Source: Alphaproteobacteria bacterium (GTDB taxonomy: Bacteria > Pseudomonadota > Alphaproteobacteria > Rs-D84). From it: 21,029 bases of DNA. The notes below the pieces were generated by a model that did not search any database, was not told the origin of the DNA, and saw nothing but the letters and a program-made list of their open reading frames with translations. Made by a program: the position numbers and the translations under genes. The number at the start of each line of letters is the position of its first letter. Within the stretch, counting starts at the first letter, position 1. Location of the stretch: positions 1 through 21,029 of the forward strand of contig JAGCET010000010.1 in NCBI GenBank assembly GCA_017650505.1, given 5' to 3'. Shown in pieces: positions 8,209 to 15,785 of the stretch.

Positions 8209-9021
8209 ATGAAAAAAACGCATACTCATTCAAAGGGTACTAGTGTATTCGACACAATGCAAAGATTATATGCAATAAAATTAAAAAATTATTTGGCGAT
8301 TATGGATGCAACCATCCTTGCACGGACAACCGACGACATGTCGAATTATGATAAACCCACAATTCCAAATACAACATACGAACTCGATTTCGTTGACAGT
8401 ATACGTAATGCACGGGATTTTTTTATGCCTATTCAATATGCATATTTTCAACCCGGTGTGGAACAACCGTATGGTCGTAGTATACAATGTTCCTATCAAC
8501 ACAAAATTGTAAATTTGATTGCAGATGCCGAACAAGAAAATATAATCGAAAGAAAAAAAATCGATAAAGATGCCAAATTCTGCTCTGGTGTTTGTGTTGT
8601 GGATAACACAAAGTTCAAGACAGACGTTTTAGAAAAGGTTAAATTGCCGGCCTTTATAAATCGCGACAGGAATTGTGGTAGGATTGATTACAGCCATGTT
8701 GAACCTTTTTATCCCGATACAGAAAAGACAGGTGCCTTAGACCCAAAAGATTTATTTCATTCTTTGACAAACTGTGATTTGCCACACTTGATTCATGAAC
8801 AAATTGAATATGTTCGTGGATGGAAACTTGACCCATACCCGGTATTCCAAGATGGAAGAATTTACGACGCTGACATATTGTATGGAGCAATGGCGGCATT
8901 GCACTATTTGCGTTTCACAAATTATGAAGAACTTGAACAGGCCGTTGGAACAGACGGCATGGATCTAAGCCGTCAAATTGCAAACCGCATGTTTGACCTT
9001 AAAAAAGCCAAACAACATTAA
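8209..9021 (+). CDS. Hypothetical protein, 270 residues, unrecognised
   Basis: I do not recognise this family. The product is soluble-looking: no signal peptide, no membrane segment, mixed charge, eight or so Tyr in the first 110 residues and four scattered Cys (CSY, CSGVC, NCGR, NCDL). The second half contains LIHEQIEYVRGWKLDPYP, then DGRIYDADILYGAMAALHYLRF, a plausible helical segment, and an Ile/Lys-rich end (LSRQIANRMFDLKKAKQH). Codon use is visibly more AT-rich than in the neighbours (few GCG/CCG runs), which may mean later arrival. It has the clearest consensus promoter in the window, and AAAGAGG supports the start at 8209. It stands alone on its strand and ends with its stop interlocked with the convergent gene at 9018. 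A real gene by promoter, RBS and length; function unknown. Confidence 0.75.
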   Translation: MKKTHTHSKGTSVFDTMQRLYAIKLKNYLAIMDATILARTTDDMSNYDKPTIPNTTYELDFVDSIRNARDFFMPIQYAYFQPGVEQPYGRSIQCSYQHKIVNLIADAEQENIIERKKIDKDAKFCSGVCVVDNTKFKTDVLEKVKLPAFINRDRNCGRIDYSHVEPFYPDTEKTGALDPKDLFHSLTNCDLPHLIHEQIEYVRGWKLDPYPVFQDGRIYDADILYGAMAALHYLRFTNYEELEQAVGTDGMDLSRQIANRMFDLKKAKQH

Positions 9022-9440
9022 AGCACATAATCATTCCTTGCGCGGTGCATAAGTATATTTTGCAAATTATGCCACGCGGTAAGGTGCGGCCTTATCCCAC
9101 GGCGGTCACATTCGTGCCACAGTGCGATTTTGAACTTTGCCCGATCAAGTTTCCCGCAATCAAACACCCCCGGCAGGTTTTCAATATACATCTTTACCGC
9201 GTACTTTTCCAACGATGCCGGCCGTGTATTCATATGCATTCCGCCACGATACAGGTAAACATAATCTTCACACGACAAATATTTATCACGCAGAACCGTA
9301 ATCCGGTTCCCCGGTTGCAATTTATCGGTTGCCGGATTTCTCCCCACATCGATTGTAATTGGATTTCCCCGACGCGTACACACCCTCAACGCATAGCCCA
9401 AAACCGATTTCGATTTATCCAAAATTTTATAGCGTTGCAT
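9018..9440 (-). CDS. Hypothetical protein, 140 residues, unrecognised
   Basis: No family recognised. A basic, soluble-looking protein (no signal peptide or membrane segment) with an N-terminal strand-rich part (ITIDVGRNPATDKLQPGNRITVLRD) and a C-terminal helical, Arg/His-rich part (ALWHECDRRGIRPHLTAWHNLQNILMHRARND). The WHECDRRG motif contains HE but not a full HExxH. The start at 9440 has CAGGGGG seven bases upstream. It lies 51 bases downstream of rnhA on the same strand and is probably co-transcribed with it from the promoter at 9945-9974. Its TAA overlaps the TAA of the convergent 8209 gene by four bases. Could be a nucleic-acid-related protein because of charge and rnhA linkage, but that is only a guess. 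Confidence 0.65.
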   Translation of the reverse strand: MQRYKILDKSKSVLGYALRVCTRRGNPITIDVGRNPATDKLQPGNRITVLRDKYLSCEDYVYLYRGGMHMNTRPASLEKYAVKMYIENLPGVFDCGKLDRAKFKIALWHECDRRGIRPHLTAWHNLQNILMHRARNDYVL

Positions 9441-9491
9441 TATTTACCCCCTGTTTTGCCGAAATCCTACCATGGCATTTCCAATATGCAA

Positions 9492-9920
9492 CTATTTTAA
9501 CTTCTCGGCGGCGGTGCGTGCCAATTCGTCGCATCGCTCGTTTAATTCTTCGCCGTTATGCCCACGAACCCAAACCCAATGAATTTTTATTTTGCCCGCC
9601 AATTCGTCCAGTGCAATCCACAAATCTTGATTTTTTACCGGCTTTCTGTCCGCCGTGCGCCAATTATTCTTGCGCCAATTTTTTATCCACGTTTGCATTC
9701 CGTTTTTCACATATTGGCTGTCGGTGTGAATTTCAACCGCCGGATGCCGATGCGCCGCGGTCAATGCACGCATCACCGCCATAAGCTCCATACGATTATT
9801 CGTTGTGTTCTTTTCCCCGCCACTGCGTTCTGCACGATTTACCCCATCGGTCGCCACAAATGCCCAACCGCCGGGGCCGGGGTTTCCCAAACAACTGCCG
9901 TCTGTCCATATTTTTAACAT
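9492..9920 (-). CDS. rnhA: Ribonuclease HI
   Basis: A 142-residue RNase HI, which cleaves the RNA strand of RNA-DNA hybrids (R-loops, Okazaki primers) in the cytosol. The four acidic catalytic residues are all visible: D7 (IWTDGSCLGNPGPGGW), E45 (NNRMEL), D67 (EIHTDSQYV) and D131 (NERCDELA), with the flexible-loop H121 (VRGHNGEE). The basic handle region (WIKNWRKNNWRTADRKPVKNQDLW) that grips the hybrid is present. Length is typical for the bacterial enzyme. The start has AAGGAACG upstream. Its promoter overlaps that of tkt on the other strand. The 9018 gene follows and probably shares the transcript. Confidence 0.97.
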   Translation of the reverse strand: MLKIWTDGSCLGNPGPGGWAFVATDGVNRAERSGGEKNTTNNRMELMAVMRALTAAHRHPAVEIHTDSQYVKNGMQTWIKNWRKNNWRTADRKPVKNQDLWIALDELAGKIKIHWVWVRGHNGEELNERCDELARTAAEKLK

Positions 9921-9940
9921 TTTATTTCGTTCCTTTTTTA

Positions 9941-9953
9941 TGATATAATATCA
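9941..9953. promoter_or_regulatory. Palindromic shared -10 of divergent rnhA and tkt promoters
   Basis: TGATATAATATCA is a perfect 13-base inverted repeat. On the plus strand it gives an extended -10, TG-A-TATAAT (TATAAT at 9944-9949), with only a weak -35 (TTTATT, 9921-9926). On the minus strand it gives TATTAT (9945-9950) with a good -35, TTGGCA (9969-9974), at 18 bases. The two -10 boxes share five bases, so polymerase cannot occupy both at once. The palindrome could also be a repressor site. Confidence 0.65.
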
Positions 9954-9957
9954 CAAA

Positions 9958-11742
9958 ATGATGATAGATGCCAAAAATTTACAAGAAATGTCAAACGTCG
10001 TGCGATCCGATGCGCTGCGCGCCATTCGTCATGCAAAAAGTGGCCACATTGGCATCGCACTTGGGGCGGCCGATATTATAACAATGATTTATGCGGTATT
10101 ACTGAATCCGGACACCGACCGATTCGTTTTGTCGGCGGGACACGGTTCGGCAATGCTGTACGCGGTTTTGAAACTGGCGGGATATAAAATTGGCGATTTG
10201 GATTCTTTCCGGCGGTTAAACGGCCTGCCGGGACATCCGGAATTCGGAATTGACGGTGTTTCTGCAACCACGGGGCCATTGGGCCAAGGTATCGCAAACG
10301 CGGTCGGTATGGCAATCGCCGCAAAGCATAATAAAACGGGCGGACGTGTGTATTGCCTGTGTTCCGATGGCGATTTAATAGAAGGTGTCGCCCAAGAAGC
10401 CATCGCATTCGCCGGTCGATATAAACTGAACAACCTGGTCCTGTTTTGGGATAACAATGGACTTAGTATCGACGGTGTCGCCCAAACAGATGTAAATGTC
10501 GCAATGCGTATGCGGGCCGCGGGCTTTGATGTGCGGGTTGCAAACGGAAACGATTTCGATGAAATATATGATGGGGTCACGCCGGGTTCCGATGCGCCAC
10601 TGTTTATTCAATGCAATACTGTTTTGGGTGCGGGTTCGTCTTTGGCGGGAAATGCGCGCGCACATGGTTTTGAACTGGGCAATGAAGAACTGACCAATTT
10701 GATACGGCAATTTGATTCTGAAACGGGACGCAAATTGTGGCAAATGTTGGCACACACACATAAATCAACCCCACGGCCACGATATCCGTTCATCCCACGC
10801 GCCGGTATTCCGGATATGCCGCACTTTGTATCCACACGTGAAATGTCGGGTGCATACCTTGCGCGATTATTGGCGCGCGGCGCAAACCTTATACTGGGCA
10901 GTGCCGATTTGGGCAACAACACAAACGTCCATATTTCAGGCACACGGGACATAACACCAACAAATTTTTCCGGGAACTATATCAACTATGGTGTGCGCGA
11001 ACACGCGATGGCGGCGATTATGAATGGCATGGCGTATTGCGGAATACGCACCGTCGGTTCAACCTTTTTGGTGTTCAGTGATTACATGCGTGGCGCGATG
11101 CGATTGGCCGCACTGTCCGGATTGCCGGTCGTATACGTTTTGACACACGACAGTATTGCCGTCGGTGCCGATGGGCCGACACATCAACCGGTCGAACAGT
11201 TGGCCGGCCTGCGCTTGGTTCCGAATATGAATGTCTTTCGCCCATGTAATATAAGCGAGGTTGCCTGGGCATGGCGCACAGCATTGGGCGAAACATCGCG
11301 TCCATCGTGCATAGTCCTAACGCGTCAGAAAATTGCCAGAATTGGCGACGCACCATGCGATGAAATGGATTTCGGCGGGTACATAATCTATCGGTGTCCG
11401 GAACGTCGCGCACGCATCACATTACTTGCCACCGGGTCCGAGGTTCCATTGGCCATTGCCGTTGCACGCCGTATTGGCGCGGGTGTTAACGTGGTCAGTG
11501 TTCCGTCTGTATCGCATTTCCGCGCATCCCCACCCGAATATCGTGCAAACATTTTGCGCGGTCGTGTTTTCGCTATCGAATCCGGCGCCACCGCATCTTG
11601 GTTCGAATTCGCCGATGACGTGATTGGTATCGATGAATTTGGAACATCCGGATCGGGCGATATGGTATACCGTGAATACGGTTTTGATGCCGACGCAATT
11701 ACCGCGGCAATTAAGGCCAAGATGAAAAATGTCAGAATTTGA
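9958..11742 (+). CDS. tkt: Transketolase (short form)
   Basis: A 594-residue TPP enzyme that transfers two-carbon units between pentose-phosphate sugars. N-terminal TPP domain: SGHIGIALGAADI, LSAGHGSAMLYAV, GLPGHPE, TTGPLGQG, and the Mg/TPP motif SDGDLIEGVAQEA followed by FWDNNGLSIDG. Central pyrimidine domain: YGVREHAM with the catalytic Glu, then AVGADGPTHQPVEQ (usually GEDGPTHQ). C-terminal domain: LLATGSEVPLAI, then DEFGTSGSGDMVYREYGF. It is about 60 residues shorter than the usual ~650, with a compact central linker, but all catalytic blocks are intact. ATGs at 9958 and 9961 are both possible; neither has a ribosome binding site and the -10 box ends at 9949, so the mRNA is probably leaderless. 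The downstream metalloprotease gene overlaps its end by 14 bases. Confidence 0.93.
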   Translation: MMIDAKNLQEMSNVVRSDALRAIRHAKSGHIGIALGAADIITMIYAVLLNPDTDRFVLSAGHGSAMLYAVLKLAGYKIGDLDSFRRLNGLPGHPEFGIDGVSATTGPLGQGIANAVGMAIAAKHNKTGGRVYCLCSDGDLIEGVAQEAIAFAGRYKLNNLVLFWDNNGLSIDGVAQTDVNVAMRMRAAGFDVRVANGNDFDEIYDGVTPGSDAPLFIQCNTVLGAGSSLAGNARAHGFELGNEELTNLIRQFDSETGRKLWQMLAHTHKSTPRPRYPFIPRAGIPDMPHFVSTREMSGAYLARLLARGANLILGSADLGNNTNVHISGTRDITPTNFSGNYINYGVREHAMAAIMNGMAYCGIRTVGSTFLVFSDYMRGAMRLAALSGLPVVYVLTHDSIAVGADGPTHQPVEQLAGLRLVPNMNVFRPCNISEVAWAWRTALGETSRPSCIVLTRQKIARIGDAPCDEMDFGGYIIYRCPERRARITLLATGSEVPLAIAVARRIGAGVNVVSVPSVSHFRASPPEYRANILRGRVFAIESGATASWFEFADDVIGIDEFGTSGSGDMVYREYGFDADAITAAIKAKMKNVRI

Positions 11743-12436
11743 ATTCACAACTTCCGCGGGCGAAAAAGTCCCAATTGTTATAACCGTGAAACGCGGATTG
11801 CGTAATATAACCCTGCGTCCACATGCGGGCGACACGCGCGTTATAAATGTCTCGCGTCCATGGTTGGCAACAACCGGCGCAGTAATGAAATTTATTGAAC
11901 AGAAGCACCGCTGGCTGGATAAATTTTTCATGAACGCACCGACCAAGGCAAAATTAAAATCCGGCGACCGGTTTGATTTTTTGGACCGGAAAGTAATGGT
12001 TATATACGACGCAACAATTCGTGGAACAAAATTTGTGTTGAATGATAACGGTATGTACACTCTGTTCGTTGGTGGCGATGGCGCATTATTGGAAAACCGA
12101 GTGCGCACATTTATAAAATCAGAATTGTTAAAAGAAATTCGCAATCTTATTCGAAAAACACCACGTGAATTTTGGCCGCGCAGGATTTGCCTGCGTGATA
12201 CTTCATCGCGATGGGGTTCTTGTTCAACAACCGGAACAATTTCTTTTTCATGGCGGTTGGCATTTGCACCATACGATGTAATGCGATACGTTGTCATGCA
12301 CGAATTGTCACACACAAAACACATGAATCATTCACCCGAATTCTGGGCCCAGGTTCACACCCTGTACGGCTTTGGCATAGAACGCGCAAAAAGATGGCTG
12401 AACACAAACGGCGCACAATTGCACGCATTGTTATAA
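11729..12436 (+). CDS. YgjP/DUF45-type zinc metalloprotease
   Basis: A 235-residue protein of the M48-like YgjP (DUF45, SprT-related fold) family. The family core is near the C-terminus: RWGSCS (residues 161-166), then HELSH (191-195; zinc ligands H191 and H195 with catalytic E192) and the third ligand in NHSPEFW (H201). The N-terminal half (KRGLRNITLRPHAG, WLATTGAVMKFIEQKHRWLDKF) is the beta-rich part usual for the family. It has no signal peptide and should be cytosolic; the substrates of this family are not well established. It starts 14 bases inside the 3' end of tkt, with AAGG-containing purines upstream, so it is translated from the tkt message by coupling. Confidence 0.88.
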   Translation: MSEFEFTTSAGEKVPIVITVKRGLRNITLRPHAGDTRVINVSRPWLATTGAVMKFIEQKHRWLDKFFMNAPTKAKLKSGDRFDFLDRKVMVIYDATIRGTKFVLNDNGMYTLFVGGDGALLENRVRTFIKSELLKEIRNLIRKTPREFWPRRICLRDTSSRWGSCSTTGTISFSWRLAFAPYDVMRYVVMHELSHTKHMNHSPEFWAQVHTLYGFGIERAKRWLNTNGAQLHALL

Positions 12437-12481
12437 AAATTTTACGAAACCATTCCTGAATATTTTTCCGTGTCTTTGGGG

Positions 12482-12487
12482 TATAAT
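12482..12487 (+). promoter_or_regulatory. -10 box of the ygiW-like gene
   Basis: Perfect TATAAT at 12482-12487 in the 99-base gap after the YgjP gene. No good -35 is seen at 17 bases (AATATT at 12459-12464). The ribosome binding site AAAGGA is at 12523-12528, giving a leader of about 40 bases. Confidence 0.5.
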
Positions 12488-12535
12488 AATGTCGTGTCAA
12501 AAGCACAATAAACATTAAAACCAAAGGAAAAACAA

Positions 12536-12886
12536 ATGAAGAAAATATCTGTATTTGCGGTGGTCGGTGTAATTACATCGGGGGCCGCGATGGCCGGTTC
12601 AAATAATATGGCCAACAACAACGTGACCGAAGTTATGACCGTTGAACAGGTTCGCGGACTGGCCGATAATTCGCCGGTTATAATTCGCGGATACTTGCTG
12701 CGTCAAAACGGTGAAAATTCGTACGTGTTCCAAGATACGACCGGAACAATCAACCTGGAAATAGATGATGAAGATTGGGGCGGCATGACCGTATCGCCAA
12801 ACGATTTTATCGAAGTTTGGGGCGAAGTCGACAGAAACGGCATGACAATGGTCGAAGTCGACGTTTCCGCGATGAAAAAACTATAA
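12536..12886 (+). CDS. YgiW/YdeI-family periplasmic OB-fold protein
   Basis: A 116-residue exported protein. A signal peptide (MKKISVFAVVGVITSGAAMA) precedes a BOF domain (bacterial OB-fold) with the family pattern: TVEQVRGLADNSPVIIRGYLLRQ, then ENSYVFQDTTGTINLEID (Y-F-D-TG-I-EID), WGGMTVSPNDFIEVWGEVD and the final strand MVEVDVSAM. In enterobacteria YgiW and YdeI are linked to stress and antimicrobial-peptide tolerance; the molecular partner is unclear, so only the family is claimed here. AAAGGA precedes the start. It has its own -10 box and a strong terminator immediately after the stop, so it is a single-gene unit. Confidence 0.88.
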   Translation: MKKISVFAVVGVITSGAAMAGSNNMANNNVTEVMTVEQVRGLADNSPVIIRGYLLRQNGENSYVFQDTTGTINLEIDDEDWGGMTVSPNDFIEVWGEVDRNGMTMVEVDVSAMKKL

Positions 12887-12890
12887 GTTC

Positions 12891-12920
12891 AAAATCCGCC
12901 AATCGGCGGATTTTTTTATT
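12891..12920 (+). terminator. Terminator of the ygiW-like gene
   Basis: AAAATCCGCC (12891-12900) and GGCGGATTTT (12905-12914) make a perfect 10-bp stem with a 4-base loop, followed by further T residues. It starts 4 bases after the stop codon. Confidence 0.9.
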
Positions 12921-12950
12921 TCCTAAATGGGCAAGATATGGTTATTCAAA

Positions 12951-12972
12951 ATGCGGGGCGTTTACCCCGCAT
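12951..12972 (-). terminator. Hairpin downstream of clpB, likely terminator
   Basis: ATGCGGGG and CCCCGCAT form a perfect 8-bp stem with a 6-base loop 15 bases past the clpB stop. The following T-run on the minus strand is short (TTTG), so termination may be weaker. The stem resembles the tsf terminator at 17690. Confidence 0.6.
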
Positions 12973-12986
12973 GTAATTATCACAAA

Positions 12987-15047
12987 CTATTTTACGGTTA
13001 AATCCTTACCGTGAACATCGACGTAAACGGTGCCACCTTCACCAACGGCATCAGATAAAATCAAATCTGCAATTTTATCCTCAACCGCCGATGTAATCAG
13101 ACGTTTCAACGGTCGCGCACCGAATACCGGGTCATAACCGTTTTCGGCCAACCATTTGATCGCCTTGTCCGTCACATTCAATTCTATCCGACGCGCCGCC
13201 AAACGTTTACGCACGCCACGAAGTTGAATTTCGACAATGCCCGACATTACGTCTTTGCCCAATTGGTTAAAGAACACTATTTCGTCGATTCGGTTTATAA
13301 ATTCCGGGCGGAAATGTTTTTTCACCGCGGCCATATCGGGCAGATTACTTGTCATAATTATAATTGTGTTTGTAAAGTTCACAATATGCCCCTGGCCATC
13401 GGTCAAACGTCCATCGTCCAAAATTTGCAAAAACACATTGAACACATCCGGATGCGCCTTTTCGATTTCATCGAACAATAACACCTGGTACGGGCGACGA
13501 CGAACGCTTTCGGTCAATGTTCCGCCCTGTTCATATCCGACATATCCCGGGGGACTGCCGATTAAACGCGCGACAGAATGCGGTTCCATATATTCACTCA
13601 TATCTATACGGGTCATTGCCGTGTCATCGTTAAACAGGTATTCCGCCAATGCCTTGGCAACCTCGGTCTTACCGACGCCGGTTGGCCCAAGGAACATAAA
13701 ACTGCCCGACGGTCTGCGCGGATCGGACAAACCTGCACGTGAACGACGAATCGCACGGGAAACAACGGCCAATGCTTCATCTTGGCCAACAACGCGCTTG
13801 CGCAATTCATCTTCAATATTCAACAGTTTTGATTGTTCGGCAACGGTCAAACGGTCGGCCGGAACCCCGGTCCATTTGCTAACCACCGCCGCAATATGTT
13901 CGGGCAACACAGTTTTATATTCGCGCGATTCAGAATTCATCTTTTTTATTTTTTCTTCCAATTCCGGAATTTTACCGTATTGCAGGGCCGACGCTTTTTC
14001 ATAATCGCCATTTCGCATCGCCGAAGCGACTTCGGCCTTGGCCGCATCAAGGGCCGCCATCGCATCGGACAGACCACGCATTTTTTCCTGTTCTGCGCGC
14101 CATTCGGCGGTCAGTTTATCGGATTTTTCTTGCGTTTCTGCAATGATTTTTTCCAATTCCCCAAGGCGCTTTTTGGACTCTTCGTCTTTTTCTTTCTTTA
14201 ACGCCTGTTGTTCAATCTTTAATTGCATAAGGTGCCGATCAACTTCGTCCAACGCATCCGGTTTTGACGCAACCTCTATACGAACACGGGCCGCCGCTTC
14301 GTCCATAAGGTCGATTGCCTTGTCCGGCAAAAATCGGTCGGTAATATATCGGTCCGACAAACGCACCGCCGCGACCAATGCCGCATCCGCAATACGCACC
14401 CCGTGATGACCTTCATATTTTTCCTTTAACCCACGCAAAATCGAAATGGTATCGTCCACCGTCGGTTCGTCAATATAGACCGGTTGAAATCGACGCGCCA
14501 ACGCCGGGTCTTTTTCAATATATTGGCGATATTCATCCAATGTTGTTGCACCCAAACAGTGCAATTCACCACGAGCCAACATTGGCTTAATCAGGTTCCC
14601 AGCATCCATACTGCCTTCGCCTTTACCGGCGCCGACCAATGTATGCAATTCGTCAATGAACAAGATTATTTGCCCATTTGCATCTTTGACCGCCTTTAAT
14701 ATAGCCTTGAACCGTGATTCAAATTGACCGCGGAACATCGCGCCCGCCATCATTGCGCCCAAATCAAGCGACAATAATTTTTTGTTTTGCAGGTTTTCCG
14801 GAATATCGCGCGAAATTATACGTTCGGCCAAACCTTCGACTATTGCAGTCTTACCAACACCGGGGTTTCCAATCAAAACCGGATTATTTTTGGTTCGACG
14901 GGACAACACCTGGATAGTGCGACGAATTTCTTCATCGCGACCGATAACCGGATCCAACTTGCCATCGGCGGCAAGTTTCGTAAAGTCTGTTGTATATTTT
15001 GCAATCGCCTGTTCTGGGGTTTCTTGCATTTCTTCTTGTGGATTCAT
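12987..15047 (-). CDS. clpB: ClpB-type disaggregase lacking the N-terminal domain
   Basis: A 686-residue Hsp100 ATPase. AAA-1: GNPGVGKT (residues 60-67), [14 protein letters not shown]. Middle coiled-coil domain intact (from about [20 protein letters not shown] to [13 protein letters not shown]), which marks ClpB rather than ClpA/ClpC and is the DnaK contact. AAA-2: GPTGVGKT (about residue 456), [14 protein letters not shown] sensor 1, GARPLKR sensor 2. About 150 residues of the usual Clp N-domain are absent: the protein starts with [26 protein letters not shown], equivalent to the linker before AAA-1. The frame stays open to 15314, but that extension has no Clp_N character and would include the promoter; AAAGGAGTCA sits just before the ATG at 15047. 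A further ~20 residues are missing between MTSNL and HFRPEF. It should still be a DnaK-dependent disaggregase. Confidence 0.93.
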   Translation of the reverse strand: MNPQEEMQETPEQAIAKYTTDFTKLAADGKLDPVIGRDEEIRRTIQVLSRRTKNNPVLIGNPGVGKTAIVEGLAERIISRDIPENLQNKKLLSLDLGAMMAGAMFRGQFESRFKAILKAVKDANGQIILFIDELHTLVGAGKGEGSMDAGNLIKPMLARGELHCLGATTLDEYRQYIEKDPALARRFQPVYIDEPTVDDTISILRGLKEKYEGHHGVRIADAALVAAVRLSDRYITDRFLPDKAIDLMDEAAARVRIEVASKPDALDEVDRHLMQLKIEQQALKKEKDEESKKRLGELEKIIAETQEKSDKLTAEWRAEQEKMRGLSDAMAALDAAKAEVASAMRNGDYEKASALQYGKIPELEEKIKKMNSESREYKTVLPEHIAAVVSKWTGVPADRLTVAEQSKLLNIEDELRKRVVGQDEALAVVSRAIRRSRAGLSDPRRPSGSFMFLGPTGVGKTEVAKALAEYLFNDDTAMTRIDMSEYMEPHSVARLIGSPPGYVGYEQGGTLTESVRRRPYQVLLFDEIEKAHPDVFNVFLQILDDGRLTDGQGHIVNFTNTIIIMTSNLPDMAAVKKHFRPEFINRIDEIVFFNQLGKDVMSGIVEIQLRGVRKRLAARRIELNVTDKAIKWLAENGYDPVFGARPLKRLITSAVEDKIADLILSDAVGEGGTVYVDVHGKDLTVK

Positions 15048-15077
15048 AATTGACTCCTTTATTTTTCGTTGTCCTTT

Positions 15078-15105
15078 ATATAATGGCACTTTTTGAAAAT
15101 TCAAG
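15078..15105 (-). promoter_or_regulatory. RpoH-like heat-shock promoter of clpB
   Basis: Minus strand: CTTGAA (15100-15105), 14 bases, CATTATAT (15078-15085), close to the alphaproteobacterial RpoH pattern (CTTG ... CNNTATNT). The same bases could be read as sigma70 (TTGAAT, 16 bases, TATATA), so the assignment is not unique. The 5' leader would be about 25 bases. Confidence 0.5.
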
Positions 15106-15157
15106 CGTATAAGAATATATGCCGCCCAATTAAAAATATAAATTTTCAAAAGAACGC

Positions 15158-15186
15158 TTGACTTTTGGGGATTTTTGTTATAAATT
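15158..15186 (+). promoter_or_regulatory. Sigma70 promoter of rpmB-tRNA-Leu
   Basis: TTGACT (15158-15163) with a -10 at 15179-15186 (TATAAA at a 15-base spacing or TAAATT at 17). The rpmB ribosome binding site AAAGGA is at 15201-15206. Confidence 0.6.
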
Positions 15187-15212
15187 ATGCCCCAGTGATT
15201 AAAGGATTTGAT

Positions 15213-15581
15213 ATGCCACGTGTATGTAAAGTAACAGGTAAAAAAACAGAAGTCGGTATGAATGTGTCGCATTCTGAACGTCATACAAAGCGTACGTTCT
15301 TGCCGAATTTGCATGTGTTAAAGTTCCACAGTGATATTTTGGGACGGGACTTTTCGTTGCGTTTGTCGGCGGCGGGTTTGCGCACACTGACCAAACATGG
15401 CGGTTTGGATGCGTATGTTATGGCGAAACCGGTTTCGCGCCTGACTCCGGATATGGCGGAAATTAAACGTGCAATTATTAAAAAGAACGGTGCACCCGAA
15501 AAACCGGCAAAAAAACCGGTTCACAAAGCGAATCGCAGTGCACGTTTGGTAAAGAAAATTGAAGCAAAGAAGTCTAAATAG
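15213..15581 (+). CDS. rpmB: 50S ribosomal protein L28
   Basis: A 122-residue L28. The N-terminal core is diagnostic: [34 protein letters not shown], followed by [17 protein letters not shown]. After about residue 85 comes a Lys/Ala/Pro-rich tail ([24 protein letters not shown]) that makes it some 20 residues longer than common alphaproteobacterial L28. An upstream in-frame start at 15165 is rejected because it lies inside the promoter and AAAGGA sits seven bases before 15213. The tRNA-Leu gene begins 11 bases after the stop with no terminator between, so both probably share a transcript. Confidence 0.95.
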   Translation: MPRVCKVTGKKTEVGMNVSHSERHTKRTFLPNLHVLKFHSDILGRDFSLRLSAAGLRTLTKHGGLDAYVMAKPVSRLTPDMAEIKRAIIKKNGAPEKPAKKPVHKANRSARLVKKIEAKKSK

Positions 15582-15592
15582 ATTTTGCGCAT

Positions 15593-15677
15593 GGCCCTGT
15601 GGTGGAATTGGTAGACGCGCTTGACTCAAAATCAAGTTCCGCAAGGAGTGTCGGTTCAAGTCCGACCAGGGCCACCA
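15593..15677 (+). tRNA. tRNA-Leu (anticodon CAA)
   Basis: An 85-base tRNA with encoded CCA. Acceptor GGCCCTG (15593-15599) pairs with CAGGGCC (15667-15673), followed by discriminator A and CCA. Anticodon stem CTTGA/TCAAG (15620-15624, 15632-15636) encloses loop CTCAAAA with anticodon CAA at 15627-15629, reading UUG. A long variable arm (class II, as expected for Leu) and a GTCGG/CCGAC T-stem with loop TTCAAGT are present. It follows rpmB closely and ends at a strong terminator. Confidence 0.97.
15662..15677 (+). repeat. Direct repeat copy 1 (tRNA-Leu 3' end)
   Basis: CCGACCAGGGCCACCA, the 3' part of the T-stem, acceptor strand and CCA of tRNA-Leu. It recurs exactly at 15804-15819. Duplicated tRNA 3' ends are the classical footprint of site-specific integration. 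Confidence 0.9.
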
Positions 15678-15683
15678 AAAATC

Positions 15684-15708
15684 AAAAACGCCTACCCAGG
15701 GCGTTTTT
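15684..15708 (+). terminator. Terminator after tRNA-Leu
   Basis: AAAAACGCC (15684-15692) pairs with GGCGTTTTT (15700-15708) around a 7-base loop, with more T residues after. It ends the rpmB-tRNA-Leu unit. Confidence 0.88.
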
Positions 15709-15785
15709 CATTTTTGTCCCGACGTCGGACGAATTTTTACAAACGAAGTGCAGTAAAAATAAATTGCGAATGCAATTTGTTGTCA

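Noticed and set aside
8659..8915. Faint resemblance of the 8209 protein's second half to a RyR-type repeat (P..DT, IHE, DGR.YDADI)
   Set aside because: Only a handful of scattered residues agree and the expected GW.YG core is absent; too weak to name a function.
11422..12324. 300-residue minus-strand frame opposite tkt and the metalloprotease
   Set aside because: Shadow of two well-supported plus-strand genes; no ribosome binding site and low-complexity-like composition.
15048..15314. N-terminal extension of clpB ([14 protein letters not shown]...)
   Set aside because: No Clp_N similarity, overlaps rpmB and the promoters of both genes, while AAAGGAGTCA marks the start at 15047.
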